64,000 nt of DNA from an uncultured Arthrobacter sp. (GTDB lineage: Bacteria > Actinomycetota > Actinomycetes > Actinomycetales > Micrococcaceae). The notes below the pieces were generated by a model. The model did no database searches. It was not told where the DNA came from and saw only the letters and a program-made list of their open reading frames with translations. Below are positions 1-7,904 of this stretch, one piece after another (position 1 is the stretch's first letter; the number at the start of each line of letters is the position of its first letter). The stretch lies in the NCBI RefSeq assembly GCF_947495145.1, contig NZ_CANLXP010000004.1, forward strand, positions 62,001 to 126,000, in the 5' to 3' direction. Made by a program: the position numbers and the translations under genes.

Positions 1-788
1 GACGGCTGCGTGAACTCGATGGGCGCGCGGCAGTGCAGATCCGCGGAGCCGGCACCGAATTCGACTCGTTACGCGATTACGTCCGGGGGGACGACGTCCG
101 CTCTATCGACTGGCGTGCCTCTGCGCGGCGCCGGGACACCGTCGTTCGGACGTGGCGGCCGGAGCGGGACCGCAGGGTGGTCATTGTGCTCGATACCTCG
201 CGCACTTCGGCAGCCCGGATCGAGGATGAGCCCCGCCTGGACACCGGGATAGAGGCGTCCCTCCTGCTCGCAGTGCTGGCCCAGCGGGGCGGTGACCGCG
301 TGGACTTCCTCGCGTTCGATCGGCGCCCGCGGGCAAGAGTCCAGTCGGCGGCCAAGGGTAATCTGCTCCAATCCCTGGTGACCGCTATGGCGCCGCTTGA
401 ATCCGAGCTGATTGAAGCCGATTTCTCGCAGATCCCGGCGCAAGTGCGCTCAATCTCCGCTCACCGTAGCCTCGTGGTACTCCTGACCGCGCTCGACTCG
501 GGTGCTGTGGAGGAAGGCCTCCTTCCCATGCTCCCGTCGTTGATCTCACAGCATGTTGTGGTGGTGGCGTCGGTCCGCGACCCGTTCCTCGACGAACTGC
601 GTTTGGAGCGAAGCACTGCTGCTGACACCTATCGGGCGGCGGCTGCCGAACGCGCCCTCCTGGACCGCGCGGCCATCAAGGAGCGGCTCCGCCAGCTCGG
701 TGCGGAGGTAGTGGACGAGCCACCGCACGAGCTCCCGTCCAAACTTGCCGATCTCTACATCCGACTCAAGGCAGCTGGCCGGTTGTGA
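1..788 (+). CDS. DUF58 domain protein, 3' part (gene starts before the window)
   Basis: The reading frame is open from base 3, with no start visible, so the N-terminal part lies outside the window. The visible 261 residues begin with the DUF58 core: an EFDSLRDYVRGDD stretch followed by RSIDW, the family's hallmark, then an alternating hydrophobic strand VVIVLDTSRTS that resembles the first strand and metal site of a von Willebrand A-like fold. DUF58 proteins usually sit with MoxR AAA+ ATPases and transglutaminase-like proteins; the upstream neighbours that could show this are outside the window. The exact function of the family is not settled. The gene ends with TGA at 786-788, 34 nt before the next start, so the two genes are probably co-transcribed. 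Family assignment is firm; role is not. Confidence 0.88.
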   Translation, partial: RLRELDGRAAVQIRGAGTEFDSLRDYVRGDDVRSIDWRASARRRDTVVRTWRPERDRRVVIVLDTSRTSAARIEDEPRLDTGIEASLLLAVLAQRGGDRVDFLAFDRRPRARVQSAAKGNLLQSLVTAMAPLESELIEADFSQIPAQVRSISAHRSLVVLLTALDSGAVEEGLLPMLPSLISQHVVVVASVRDPFLDELRLERSTAADTYRAAAAERALLDRAAIKERLRQLGAEVVDEPPHELPSKLADLYIRLKAAGRL

Positions 789-822
789 CTACCTTGGAAT
801 GGCTCGTACAAAGGAGATGGCC

Positions 823-1494
823 ATGACATCCTCGATCTATCAGCGGGCGCTTGGAACGGAATTCGGCCGGTTGCAACCGGAGCTTCAGGAGTACTTCAGC
901 CTCCACGAAAACTCACAGGTGTATGGAACCGGACGCGGCACGTTCGACGTTGCCGGGAGCCCTGCGCGGCTCCTCAAACCGTTCTTCTCAGTTGCGGCAA
1001 AGGAGAACTCTTTCTTCCCCGAGTACGAGAACCACGTGGACTTCACCGTCCGGAACTGGGCGCACCTCGACCCGTTCGGCAGGCCCTCCCTCACAGCACG
1101 CCGCGATATCTCGTTCAGCGCCGTGGCGCGGGTATTCGAAGACACTACTTCGTGGACCGGCGACCGGTTGATCGACTACCTCGGGGTCCATCGCCGCATG
1201 GCCACAGCTCTGACCTGCGAGGTGACGGCCGGCGGTCACATGCGGATGGTTTCTTCCGCTACCCGCCTGTTCGCCGGGCTCAGGCTGCCGCTGCCCGACG
1301 TCATCGGCGCCCAGGCGTACATGGAGCAGTGGTGGGATGAGGACGAACATCGGTTCCGCATCAAGACCAATGTGCTGCACAGACAGCTCGGGCCGGTACT
1401 GGTGTACGCGGGATGGTTCAGCTATGAGCTCACCGAGTACGACGGCGGCCTGCCGGATGCCGTGGCACCGGTCCGCTGGGAACCACGCACTTAG
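823..1494 (+). CDS. DUF4166 domain protein
   Basis: A 223-residue protein. I place the start at ATG 823 because AAGGAG at 811-816 lies 6 nt upstream; in-frame ATGs at 799 and 817 are upstream of or inside that ribosome binding site. The sequence has the DUF4166 character: an N-terminal helix, a GTGRGTFDV turn, repeated beta-strand-like blocks rich in aromatic residues, and a conserved central YMEQWWDED segment. I see no signal peptide, membrane helix or known catalytic motif. It follows the DUF58 gene on the same strand. The 3' end, including the stop codon, lies in a short tandem duplication (see repeat at 1478-1509). Function unknown; the family call rests on overall pattern recognition. 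Confidence 0.7.
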   Translation: MTSSIYQRALGTEFGRLQPELQEYFSLHENSQVYGTGRGTFDVAGSPARLLKPFFSVAAKENSFFPEYENHVDFTVRNWAHLDPFGRPSLTARRDISFSAVARVFEDTTSWTGDRLIDYLGVHRRMATALTCEVTAGGHMRMVSSATRLFAGLRLPLPDVIGAQAYMEQWWDEDEHRFRIKTNVLHRQLGPVLVYAGWFSYELTEYDGGLPDAVAPVRWEPRT

Positions 1495-1509
1495 GGAACC
1501 ACGCACGTT
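1478..1509. repeat. 16/17-bp tandem duplication carrying the DUF4166 stop codon
   Basis: The 13-mer GGGAACCACGCAC occurs at 1478-1490 and again at 1494-1506, followed by TTA and GTTA, so a unit of about 16 bp is duplicated. The stop TAG (1492-1494) lies at the junction of the two copies. Confidence 0.85.
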
Positions 1510-1523
1510 AGGCGGAATTACCC

Positions 1524-2561
1524 TCAGGCGTCCGCGATTGCCTGATTGAGCGCATCCGCGCTTTGGTGCAAATGGGCCAGCATTTCGCGGGCACGGTCGG
1601 GCCCGCGCTCCGCCAGGCTGCCTGCGGGAACCAGCCGGACCGAGCCTAGCGAACCGACCGTCAGGCCGAGACCACGCCACGGACGAAGAATCACATCAGC
1701 AGTTTGCTGTGCCCGCGGGGGCCTGCCGTTCGGAACCGGCACACCTGCCCACAGTGTCCGGCCGTCTTCAATCAGTTCAGCGAGCGCCTCCCATTCGCGG
1801 TGTGAGACCGCACCTACCGGAACAGCGACGCCTACGCCGGGTACGCGCCGCGTCAGCGAAACCTGCTCTGCGGTGCTGAAGGCGAGCACGACGCCGGCCG
1901 CACCGGCTTTGCCGGCACCTTCCGCAAGCAGCGTCCATGCTTCAGCTGCTTCATGTTCCGGCACTGCGCGCAGCGTCCGGTAGCCGCTGGCGGTCGGTAT
2001 GGTGCCCGCAAATATTCTGGAGATCTCGGGCTCATCGACCTGCAGCGTGAGTTTGGCACCGGGGCTGGCGGTAGCCGCACGTTGCAACAGCGAGCCGATG
2101 CCCTCGATGAGTGCATCACGAAGGTCACGACGCGCGCCGTGATCGAGCAGGGCCCGCTCGCCGCTGTGAAGGTGAAGATTAGCTGCGAGCGACAGCGGAC
2201 CCCGGCAATGCACCTTGAGCTCAGCAGCCGGAGCATCTTCGGCCCCTACCGCTTCGGCGAGGACATCGAAGTCCGTGGACAAGGCTGACACAGCCCGCCG
2301 GAGGTCCCTGCCCGGATGGTCCACGAGCCGCCAGCCATGCGGCTGCAGATCGACGGGAAGTTCAGCCAGAAGCCCCGCCGTTCGGCCGATTTCGTCGCTG
2401 CCGGCACCGCGATCGGGCAGCGAGGGGAGGAACGGCAGGTTCGGGTGGCCGAGCTCGCCGCGGATGATCCGGGTTGCTTCCACAGGATCCTGGCCCGGCC
2501 AGTCGCCCAGGGCAGTGACCGTGACAGCGGCGGAGTCAGGCGGCGCAGCGGCGTCAGACAT
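1524..2561 (-). CDS. MetE C-terminal-domain-like protein, probably not a methionine synthase
   Basis: A 345-residue protein with the TIM-barrel pattern of the C-terminal domain of cobalamin-independent methionine synthase: an early GDWPG segment, CRGPLSLA (compare the TGPVT strand of MetE) and LQVDEPE (compare QIDEPA). It differs from MetE in a decisive way. The whole protein has a single cysteine, and the HTHMCYS zinc motif is replaced by VLAFSTAEQ, so the zinc that activates homocysteine cannot be bound as in MetE. M. tuberculosis Rv3015c is a comparable protein of unknown role close to ligA and the mnmA/iscS genes. It overlaps the chorismate mutase gene by 8 nt, so the two are translationally coupled. 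A non-catalytic or altered-substrate role is inference. Confidence 0.72.
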   Translation of the reverse strand: MSDAAAPPDSAAVTVTALGDWPGQDPVEATRIIRGELGHPNLPFLPSLPDRGAGSDEIGRTAGLLAELPVDLQPHGWRLVDHPGRDLRRAVSALSTDFDVLAEAVGAEDAPAAELKVHCRGPLSLAANLHLHSGERALLDHGARRDLRDALIEGIGSLLQRAATASPGAKLTLQVDEPEISRIFAGTIPTASGYRTLRAVPEHEAAEAWTLLAEGAGKAGAAGVVLAFSTAEQVSLTRRVPGVGVAVPVGAVSHREWEALAELIEDGRTLWAGVPVPNGRPPRAQQTADVILRPWRGLGLTVGSLGSVRLVPAGSLAERGPDRAREMLAHLHQSADALNQAIADA

Positions 2562-2916
2562 CGCGGAGCGAGTGGTTCTGCGAGATGTCCTGGTGGTGAC
2601 GGATAACCTCGGAGATGATGAAGTTCAGGAACTTCTCCGCGAACGCCGGATCGAGGTGCGCTTCTTCAGCCAGTGCCCGTAGCCGGGCAATCTGCGCCGA
2701 TTCTCGCGCCGGGTCCGCCGGCGGAAGTTTGTGCTCGGCTTTGAGATGGCCGACGCGCTGTGTTGCTTTGAAGCGCTCCGCCAGCAGGTACACGAGCGTG
2801 GCGTCAATGTTGTCGATGCTGCCCCGAACTGAGAGCAGTTCTTCCATTACGGCGGGATCGACTTCGCCGGCGAGTGAACTCGCCTCGGGGTCGAAACGCC
2901 GGGTCTTCTCAGTCAT
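2554..2916 (-). CDS. Chorismate mutase, AroQ type
   Basis: A 120-residue all-helical protein converting chorismate to prephenate for Phe/Tyr synthesis. Visible family marks are SIDNIDATLVYLLAERF at about residues 31-47, a KAEHKLPPADPARE loop with the Arg/Lys positions that hold the substrate, and a C-terminal helix ending FLNFIISEVIRHHQDI. The length fits stand-alone actinobacterial chorismate mutases, and there is no signal peptide, so it is cytosolic. The start ATG at 2916 has a TTAACT element 6 nt upstream, a weak -10 placed as for a leaderless mRNA. The 3' end overlaps the MetE-like gene by 8 nt. It lies 60 nt downstream of mnmA on the same strand. Confidence 0.9.
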   Translation of the reverse strand: MTEKTRRFDPEASSLAGEVDPAVMEELLSVRGSIDNIDATLVYLLAERFKATQRVGHLKAEHKLPPADPARESAQIARLRALAEEAHLDPAFAEKFLNFIISEVIRHHQDISQNHSLRDV

Positions 2917-2976
2917 GGTTCCAGTTAAGCAGACGGTGCGGACCCACCTCGCATTGTGTCTGTGATCCGCCGCTTG

Positions 2977-4116
2977 TCAGCGTGCCACCGCGAGGTCGGG
3001 GCGCTCCAGCGAACGGGCTGAATCCAGTGTTGCCTGCCCCAGCACCCGGGTGCCCTGATAAATCACGACCGTCTGTCCGGGCGCTACACCACGCATCGGC
3101 TCGACGAGCCTAACCACGAGACTCTGGCGGCCGTCGTCGTCGTACTCAACCTGCGCGCGCGCGTCGACCGGATCACCGTGGGCACGCACCTGCGCCATGC
3201 AATCAAACTCCTCGCCGGTTTCGACGGCGGGAATGGGCAGCCCCGCCCATGACACCTTGATGCCGCGGAGCTGGTCGACGGCTAGCATGCGCTCTGGGCC
3301 CACCACAACCGTATTTTCCTTGGGACGGATCTCGAGGACGAACCGGGGCTTGCCGTCGGGAGCCGGGCGTCCGAGTTTCAGTCCCTTTCGCTGTCCGACC
3401 GTGAACGCGTTGGCTCCGGGATGCGTGCCGATCGTTTCGCCGTCGACATCCACGATGTCGCCCTCCGTCAGCTCGATGCGCTCCTCAAGCCAGCCGCGTG
3501 TGTCGCCGTCCGGGATGAAACAGATGTCGTGGCTGTCCGGCTTGTTGGCAACCGACAAACCGCGCCGTTCCGCCTCTGCACGGACTTCCGCCTTGGACGG
3601 TGTCTCGGCGAGCGGAAACATGGAGTGCTTCAGCTGCTCGTGGGTGAGGACCCCCAGCACGTAGGACTGGTCCTTGGCCCAATCGGCTGCACGGTGCAGT
3701 TCCCGACTGCCGTCAGCATTCTCGATAACCTTCGCGTAATGTCCCGTGCAGACAGCGTCGAACCCAAGAGCGAGAGCCTTCTCCAGCAGCGCCGCAAACT
3801 TGATGCGCTCGTTGCACCGCATGCACGGGTTGGGGGTGCGTCCGGCCGCATACTCGGCGATGAAGTCGTCCACCACGTCTTCCTTGAACCGCTCCGAAAA
3901 ATCCCAGACGTAATAGGGGATACCGAGAATGTCGCAGGCGCGCCAGGCATCCCGGCTGTCCTCGATTGTGCAGCACCCGCGGCTGCCGGTTCGCAGGGTC
4001 CCGGGCATGCGTGAGAGCGCGAGGTGGACGCCGACGACGTCGTGCCCCGCCTCGACTGCGCGGGCGGCCGCCACGGCCGAATCTACTCCGCCGCTCATCG
4101 CTGCGAGTACCTTCAT
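2977..4116 (-). CDS. mnmA: tRNA-specific 2-thiouridylase MnmA
   Basis: A 379-residue enzyme that activates U34 of Lys, Glu and Gln tRNAs with ATP and inserts sulfur. The start is ATG 4116, where [13 protein letters not shown] gives the PP-loop (SGGVDS) at residues 8-13; a GAGGGAG purine tract about 10 nt upstream serves as ribosome binding site. Both catalytic cysteines are visible, in PNPCMRCNE and in HDICFIPDG, and the C-terminal beta-barrel follows. The frame is open further upstream but that extension has no similarity I recognise. It begins 16 nt after the cysteine desulfurase gene, its likely sulfur source, so the two form an operon. Confidence 0.97.
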   Translation of the reverse strand: MKVLAAMSGGVDSAVAAARAVEAGHDVVGVHLALSRMPGTLRTGSRGCCTIEDSRDAWRACDILGIPYYVWDFSERFKEDVVDDFIAEYAAGRTPNPCMRCNERIKFAALLEKALALGFDAVCTGHYAKVIENADGSRELHRAADWAKDQSYVLGVLTHEQLKHSMFPLAETPSKAEVRAEAERRGLSVANKPDSHDICFIPDGDTRGWLEERIELTEGDIVDVDGETIGTHPGANAFTVGQRKGLKLGRPAPDGKPRFVLEIRPKENTVVVGPERMLAVDQLRGIKVSWAGLPIPAVETGEEFDCMAQVRAHGDPVDARAQVEYDDDGRQSLVVRLVEPMRGVAPGQTVVIYQGTRVLGQATLDSARSLERPDLAVAR

Positions 4117-4132
4117 TGTTTCGGGTTCTCCC

Positions 4133-5341
4133 TCAGTTGAAACCTGTTCCTGCTGTTCGGATGGATGACGCGTGGCCCGACATGCCTGCCTTGCGCGCAC
4201 GCTCGTATGCTTCGGGCACTGCGGCCACCAAGGCGTCAACGTCCTGGGTTGTCGATGTATGCCCGAGGCTGAAACGCTGGGCACCGCGCGCTTCGGTTTC
4301 GCTCAGTCCCATAGCCAGCAGGACGTGCGACGGCCGCGGAACGCCGGCGGTGCACGCCGAGCCTGTGGAGGACTCCACCCCCGCCACGTCCAGCAGGAAG
4401 AGCAGCGAATCGCCCTCGCAGCCCGGAAAGGTGAAGTGGGCGTTACCCGGCAGCCGTTCGGTGCGCGGCCCCCTCAAAACAGCTTCCGGAATTTCGCGTT
4501 CGACGCCGGCAATCAGGCGGTCCCGCAATGAGGCGATACGGACGGACTCCTCGGGAAGGTTGGTGACCACGTCGTCGGCGGCCGCCGCAAATGCAGCTAT
4601 ACCGGCGGTATCAAGCGTCCCCGAGCGGATGTCGCGCTCCTGCCCACCGCCGTGCTGAACCGGAGTGAGTTTCACCGCGCGCCCTACGAGCAACGCACCG
4701 ACTCCCACCGGGCCGCCGATCTTGTGTCCGCTGACGGCCATGGTGGCGAGTCCGGATTCGGCGAAGGACACCGGAACGGAGCCGAAGGCCTGCACCGCAT
4801 CTGAGTGCACAGGGATGCCGTGAGCGGCCGCTGCAGCAGTGATGCTGGACATCGGCTGCAGGGCACCCACCTCATTGTTGGCCCACATGACGGTAATCAG
4901 CGCAATCTCGTCGGCGCTGTCATCGAGTTCCTGCTCAAGCGCGTCCAGGCGGACGATGCCTTCGGCGGTCACCGAGAGCCAGGTCACCTGGGCACCCTCG
5001 TGCCGCTCCAGCCATTCGACGGTGTCCTGGACGGCCGGGTGCTCGATCGCGCTGCAAAGGATTCGCATCCGTCGTGGATCGGCTGCCCTGCGAGCCCAGT
5101 ACAGGCCCTTCACGGCGAGATTGTCAGCTTCGGTTCCACCGGAGGTGAAGATAACTTCCGAAGGATGCGCACCGGCCGCCCGTGCAAGGGTTTCGCGGGC
5201 GTCCTCGACTACTCTGCGGGCACGGCGACCTGAGCCGTGCAGCGACGAAGGGTTGCCGCTACGGCTGAGCTCTGTGGTGAGTGCGGCGAGCGCGGGCGCC
5301 GAGAGGGGCGTGGTCGCCGCGTGGTCGAGGTACACGGGCAC
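4133..5341 (-). CDS. Cysteine desulfurase, IscS/NifS type
   Basis: A 402-residue pyridoxal-phosphate enzyme that takes sulfur from cysteine as a persulfide. It starts GTG-CCC-GTG, giving [13 protein letters not shown], the canonical N-terminus. The cofactor lysine is in SGHKIGGP, a conserved His is in SAIEHPAVQ, and the active-site cysteine is in TGSACTAG. It lies immediately upstream of mnmA, so its main client is probably MnmA; ThiS/MoeZ-dependent sulfur transfer could also use it. There is no ribosome binding site. A TAGAAT hexamer ends exactly 6 nt before the GTG and is embedded in a perfect palindrome, which suggests a leaderless, possibly regulated transcript. No SUF or ISC scaffold genes are nearby. 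M. tuberculosis iscS Rv3025c has the same neighbour mnmA. Confidence 0.95.
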   Translation of the reverse strand: MPVYLDHAATTPLSAPALAALTTELSRSGNPSSLHGSGRRARRVVEDARETLARAAGAHPSEVIFTSGGTEADNLAVKGLYWARRAADPRRMRILCSAIEHPAVQDTVEWLERHEGAQVTWLSVTAEGIVRLDALEQELDDSADEIALITVMWANNEVGALQPMSSITAAAAAHGIPVHSDAVQAFGSVPVSFAESGLATMAVSGHKIGGPVGVGALLVGRAVKLTPVQHGGGQERDIRSGTLDTAGIAAFAAAADDVVTNLPEESVRIASLRDRLIAGVEREIPEAVLRGPRTERLPGNAHFTFPGCEGDSLLFLLDVAGVESSTGSACTAGVPRPSHVLLAMGLSETEARGAQRFSLGHTSTTQDVDALVAAVPEAYERARKAGMSGHASSIRTAGTGFN

Positions 5342-5361
5342 CCGACGATTCTATCGTCGGG
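5341..5361. promoter_or_regulatory. Perfect 9-bp-arm palindrome covering the iscS-type gene -10 element
   Basis: CCCGACGAT at 5341-5349 and ATCGTCGGG at 5353-5361 are perfect inverted copies around a 3-nt centre. On the minus strand the centre contains TAGAAT (5348-5353), a -10-like hexamer ending 6 nt before the GTG start. It can be a protein operator or a hairpin at the very 5' end of the mRNA. Confidence 0.6.
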
Positions 5362-5409
5362 ACGGCCCAAAGCCGAACGAACCCCGGAGTCGCCATCAGG
5401 AAGGACTGA

Positions 5410-5415
5410 TAGAAA
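5410..5415 (+). promoter_or_regulatory. Candidate leaderless -10 of folP2-like gene
   Basis: TAGAAA lies 6 nt before the GTG at 5422. The last base departs from TANNNT, so this is weaker than most of the set; no good ribosome binding site is present. Confidence 0.35.
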
Positions 5416-5421
5416 TGAGCT

Positions 5422-6354
5422 GTGGAAAAGACTCCCGTGCATACCGGCTCCCCGCAGTTCGTTCCCCAACTGCTGCACGCCAGGCATCATTTCGGGCAGC
5501 GCACTCTCGACTTCGACCGGCAGATAGCCCTGATGGCAATCATCAACCGCACTCCGGACTCCTTTTACGACGGCGGACGCACCTTCGCGCTACAGGCGGC
5601 AGTTGATGCTTCACTGCAGGCAGTCGCCGACGGCGCCGATTGGGTGGATATCGGCGGCGCGCCCTTTGCGCCGGGGCCGGCGATCCCCGCGGCTGAGGAA
5701 GCCGACCGGATTGTTCCGGTGATCCAGGCCGTCCGGCACGCCTCCGACGTCGTCATTTCGGCCGATACCTTCCTGCCGGAGGTCGCTGAACAGGCCATCA
5801 AGGCAGGCGCGAACGTCGTCAATGACACCACCGGCCTGCGGAACCGGGATCTCGCCGCTGTGATTGCCCAGACTGGTGCACACGTGGTGATCACCCATAG
5901 CCTTGCCAAGCCGCGGACCATCGTCGGACGGCCCACCTACACCGATGTGGTCGCAGACGTGGCGGAGTTCCTGGTTCGGCAGGTGGAACTAGCCGTTTCG
6001 CTCGGTATCAGCGAAGACCGCATCCTGGTGGATCCCGGCCACGACCTGAACAAGAACACCCTGCACTCACTCGAAATCACCCGCCGGTTCTCGGAAATCG
6101 CCAGGCTGGGGTATCCGACGCTCGCGGCGGTCTCGAACAAGGACTTCATCGGCGAGACCCTGAACGTCCCAAAGCCTGAACGGGTGGAAGGGTCTCTGGC
6201 CGCAGCCGTCATGTGCACCCTCGGCGGCGCCCGCATCCTCCGCATGCATAACGTGGCCGCGGCTCGTTCCGCCATCAACATCGTCGAGGCCGCCATGGGT
6301 TGGCGCCGCCCTGCCTATCTCCGGCACAACATGGGGGAGTTCAACGAACCATGA
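5422..6354 (+). CDS. folP2: Dihydropteroate synthase homologue, FolP2 type
   Basis: A 310-residue TIM-barrel protein of the pterin-binding family. The signature near residue 38 is MAIINRTPDSFYDGG, which matches the mycobacterial FolP2 variant (NRTPDSFYD) and not the canonical FolP1 (NVTDDSFSDGG). Later landmarks are VDIGGAPFAPG in place of the usual D-x-G-G-E-S-T-R-P, VNDTTG and LVDPGHDLNKN. The substitution in the GGEST loop, which binds pABA in true dihydropteroate synthases, makes folate-synthesis activity doubtful; M. leprae FolP2 lacked DHPS activity in complementation tests as I recall. It starts with GTG and shares an ATGA overlap with the RibD-like gene downstream, implying a common task. 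Classical folate genes (folB, folK, folE) are not in the window. Confidence 0.87.
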   Translation: MEKTPVHTGSPQFVPQLLHARHHFGQRTLDFDRQIALMAIINRTPDSFYDGGRTFALQAAVDASLQAVADGADWVDIGGAPFAPGPAIPAAEEADRIVPVIQAVRHASDVVISADTFLPEVAEQAIKAGANVVNDTTGLRNRDLAAVIAQTGAHVVITHSLAKPRTIVGRPTYTDVVADVAEFLVRQVELAVSLGISEDRILVDPGHDLNKNTLHSLEITRRFSEIARLGYPTLAAVSNKDFIGETLNVPKPERVEGSLAAAVMCTLGGARILRMHNVAAARSAINIVEAAMGWRRPAYLRHNMGEFNEP

Positions 6355-7097
6355 TCAACCAGCTCCTGCCGGACAGCGCCGCCGATCGAACCGATGACGA
6401 CCTGCTGGCGCTCTACGGCTATCCTTCCCAGCGCCCGTGGGTGCGGTTCAACTTCATTTCCAGCCTCGACGGATCAGCTACCCATCAGGGAGTGTCCGCG
6501 CCTTTGGGTAATGCGGGTGACCGCCGCCTGTTCGGGCTCATCCGGCGGCTCTGCGATGTGATCCTCGTGGGAGCGGGCACCGTGCGCGCCGAAGGTTATG
6601 CCGGGCCACTGGTCAGCGATGAGGACATCCGGTGGCGTACCGCACATGGACTCGCTGCACATCCCGCCCTCGGAATCATTTCAGGCACGCTGGGGGTCGA
6701 TCCGGACAGCGATTTGTTCAGGCTCTCTCCGGTTCGACCCATACTTTTTACGACGACGGCTGCCGACCAGGAGCGCGTGGAGTCCCTTTCCGCGGTGTCC
6801 GATGTCGTCATTGCGGGAGTTGAAAGCGTCGGAGCAAGCACGTGCGCAGCCTGGCTCAACGACCGCGGGCTGGGACGCATACTGTGCGAAGGCGGGCCGA
6901 GCGTCTTCGACGGATTTCTTGCGGAGGGTGCAGTGGACGAACTGTGTCTGTCCCTGAGCCCGCTGCTTACCGGCGGGCAGGGTTCACGCATTGCGGCCGG
7001 CGTCGACAGTCCCGATCTGCGCGACATGGTGCTGGCGTCGCTGCTCGAATCGGATTCTGCTCTCTACGGACGGTGGGTGCGTGCGCAGGGCCCCTAG
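6351..7097 (+). CDS. RibD C-terminal-domain reductase (pyrimidine reductase/DHFR fold)
   Basis: A 248-residue NADPH-dependent reductase-fold protein without the deaminase domain of full RibD. Marks are VRFNFISSLDGSAT near residue 31, typical of the substrate strand; VILVGAGTVRAEGY, typical of the NADP site; and ILCEGGPSVFDGF in the C-terminal half. The start ATG at 6351 overlaps the folP2 stop (ATGA). Its relative in M. tuberculosis, Rv2671, can act as an alternative dihydrofolate reductase when overproduced, which makes its coupling here to a dihydropteroate synthase homologue notable. No other riboflavin genes are near. Its stop shares CTAG with the convergent lipoprotein gene. Whether the substrate is a pteridine, folate or pyrimidine is not decidable from sequence. 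Confidence 0.85.
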   Translation: MINQLLPDSAADRTDDDLLALYGYPSQRPWVRFNFISSLDGSATHQGVSAPLGNAGDRRLFGLIRRLCDVILVGAGTVRAEGYAGPLVSDEDIRWRTAHGLAAHPALGIISGTLGVDPDSDLFRLSPVRPILFTTTAADQERVESLSAVSDVVIAGVESVGASTCAAWLNDRGLGRILCEGGPSVFDGFLAEGAVDELCLSLSPLLTGGQGSRIAAGVDSPDLRDMVLASLLESDSALYGRWVRAQGP

Positions 7098-7804
7098 CCC
7101 GGCGGAACAACCGATACCCGGCTGCGGAGGTCCGTGACGGCAGCGGCCAGGTCTTCATCCGATGGGCAGGAGACGCTGAATACGAGCGCTGTGCCCGTTG
7201 CGTGGAAAAGCCGCAGCGAAACTGCGCTCGCGGGAGCATCGCCGGCGGCCTGCTGCGTGTAGGTCAGGAACTCGATTGATGCCGCTGACTCTCCGGGCGA
7301 TGCTCCCCACAGCCACCCGGTCGTTTCCAGGTACTCGGGCAGGATGCTCGGGTCCAGATAGCGGAACAGAGCCTCGGTCGATGCCCTGTCGTCGCCGTCG
7401 ACAAGGAGAGGACCCTGCGCCGGCGTAGAGCGCAGCGATGTGGTGCAACCGGCGTCGCTGACGTACACGGACTCACCGTTGACCAACAGTCTGGTCGGCG
7501 TCCAGCCCGGTGCCCGGGAAATTGCCTCCGAGAACGCCACAGTATCGGCTTCATCGATATACGCTCCCCGGTCCAAGGTCATGTCATTACCGACAATTTC
7601 GGCGCGCGGCAACGGTGGCAGCTCCGAAGCATCTTCAGCAGTTTTCGACGACGTCGGCGCCGGTGCTGGTGCCGTGGGCGCCGCCGGAGTATCCGCGTTT
7701 CCGCCGGGTGTAACGGGCACCTCGATCCGGCAGCCCGCGAGCAGCGGCACAAGGGTGACCAGGGCAACACCGGTCAGGAGCGGTCCATCCCGCCATGCCA
7801 GCAC
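7094..7804 (-). CDS. Putative lipoprotein of unknown function
   Basis: A 236-residue secreted protein. The N-terminus has a positively charged start, a hydrophobic stretch and a lipobox LLAGC at residues 21-25, so Cys25 should be lipid-modified. A Pro/Ala/Thr-rich linker of about 45 residues follows, then a globular domain with two cysteines (DAGCTTS and FSVSCPSDED) that may pair. The start is GTG 7804 with GGGGGAG 6 nt upstream, a strong ribosome binding site. I do not recognise the mature domain. Its stop overlaps the RibD-like gene tail to tail by four bases (CTAG). The 100 nt between it and the lipid kinase gene contain no further gene. Confidence 0.8.
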   Translation of the reverse strand: MLAWRDGPLLTGVALVTLVPLLAGCRIEVPVTPGGNADTPAAPTAPAPAPTSSKTAEDASELPPLPRAEIVGNDMTLDRGAYIDEADTVAFSEAISRAPGWTPTRLLVNGESVYVSDAGCTTSLRSTPAQGPLLVDGDDRASTEALFRYLDPSILPEYLETTGWLWGASPGESAASIEFLTYTQQAAGDAPASAVSLRLFHATGTALVFSVSCPSDEDLAAAVTDLRSRVSVVPPG

Positions 7805-7904
7805 GGTGCTCCCCCGTCATTCAGTGAATCGTTGACAATGCCCGTATCTACTCTAGCGAGCGCACGGCAGTACCACGGGGAAGCGTTCTATCGGCGCCCC
7901 ATGC

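Noticed and set aside
988-1680. Long reverse-strand open frame across DUF4166
   Set aside because: Shadow of a high-GC gene: Arg/Gly/Pro-rich, no family similarity, no start signals.
5341-5361. Palindrome as terminator of an upstream gene
   Set aside because: No gene ends there; iscS and folP2 diverge from this point, so an operator or promoter role fits better.
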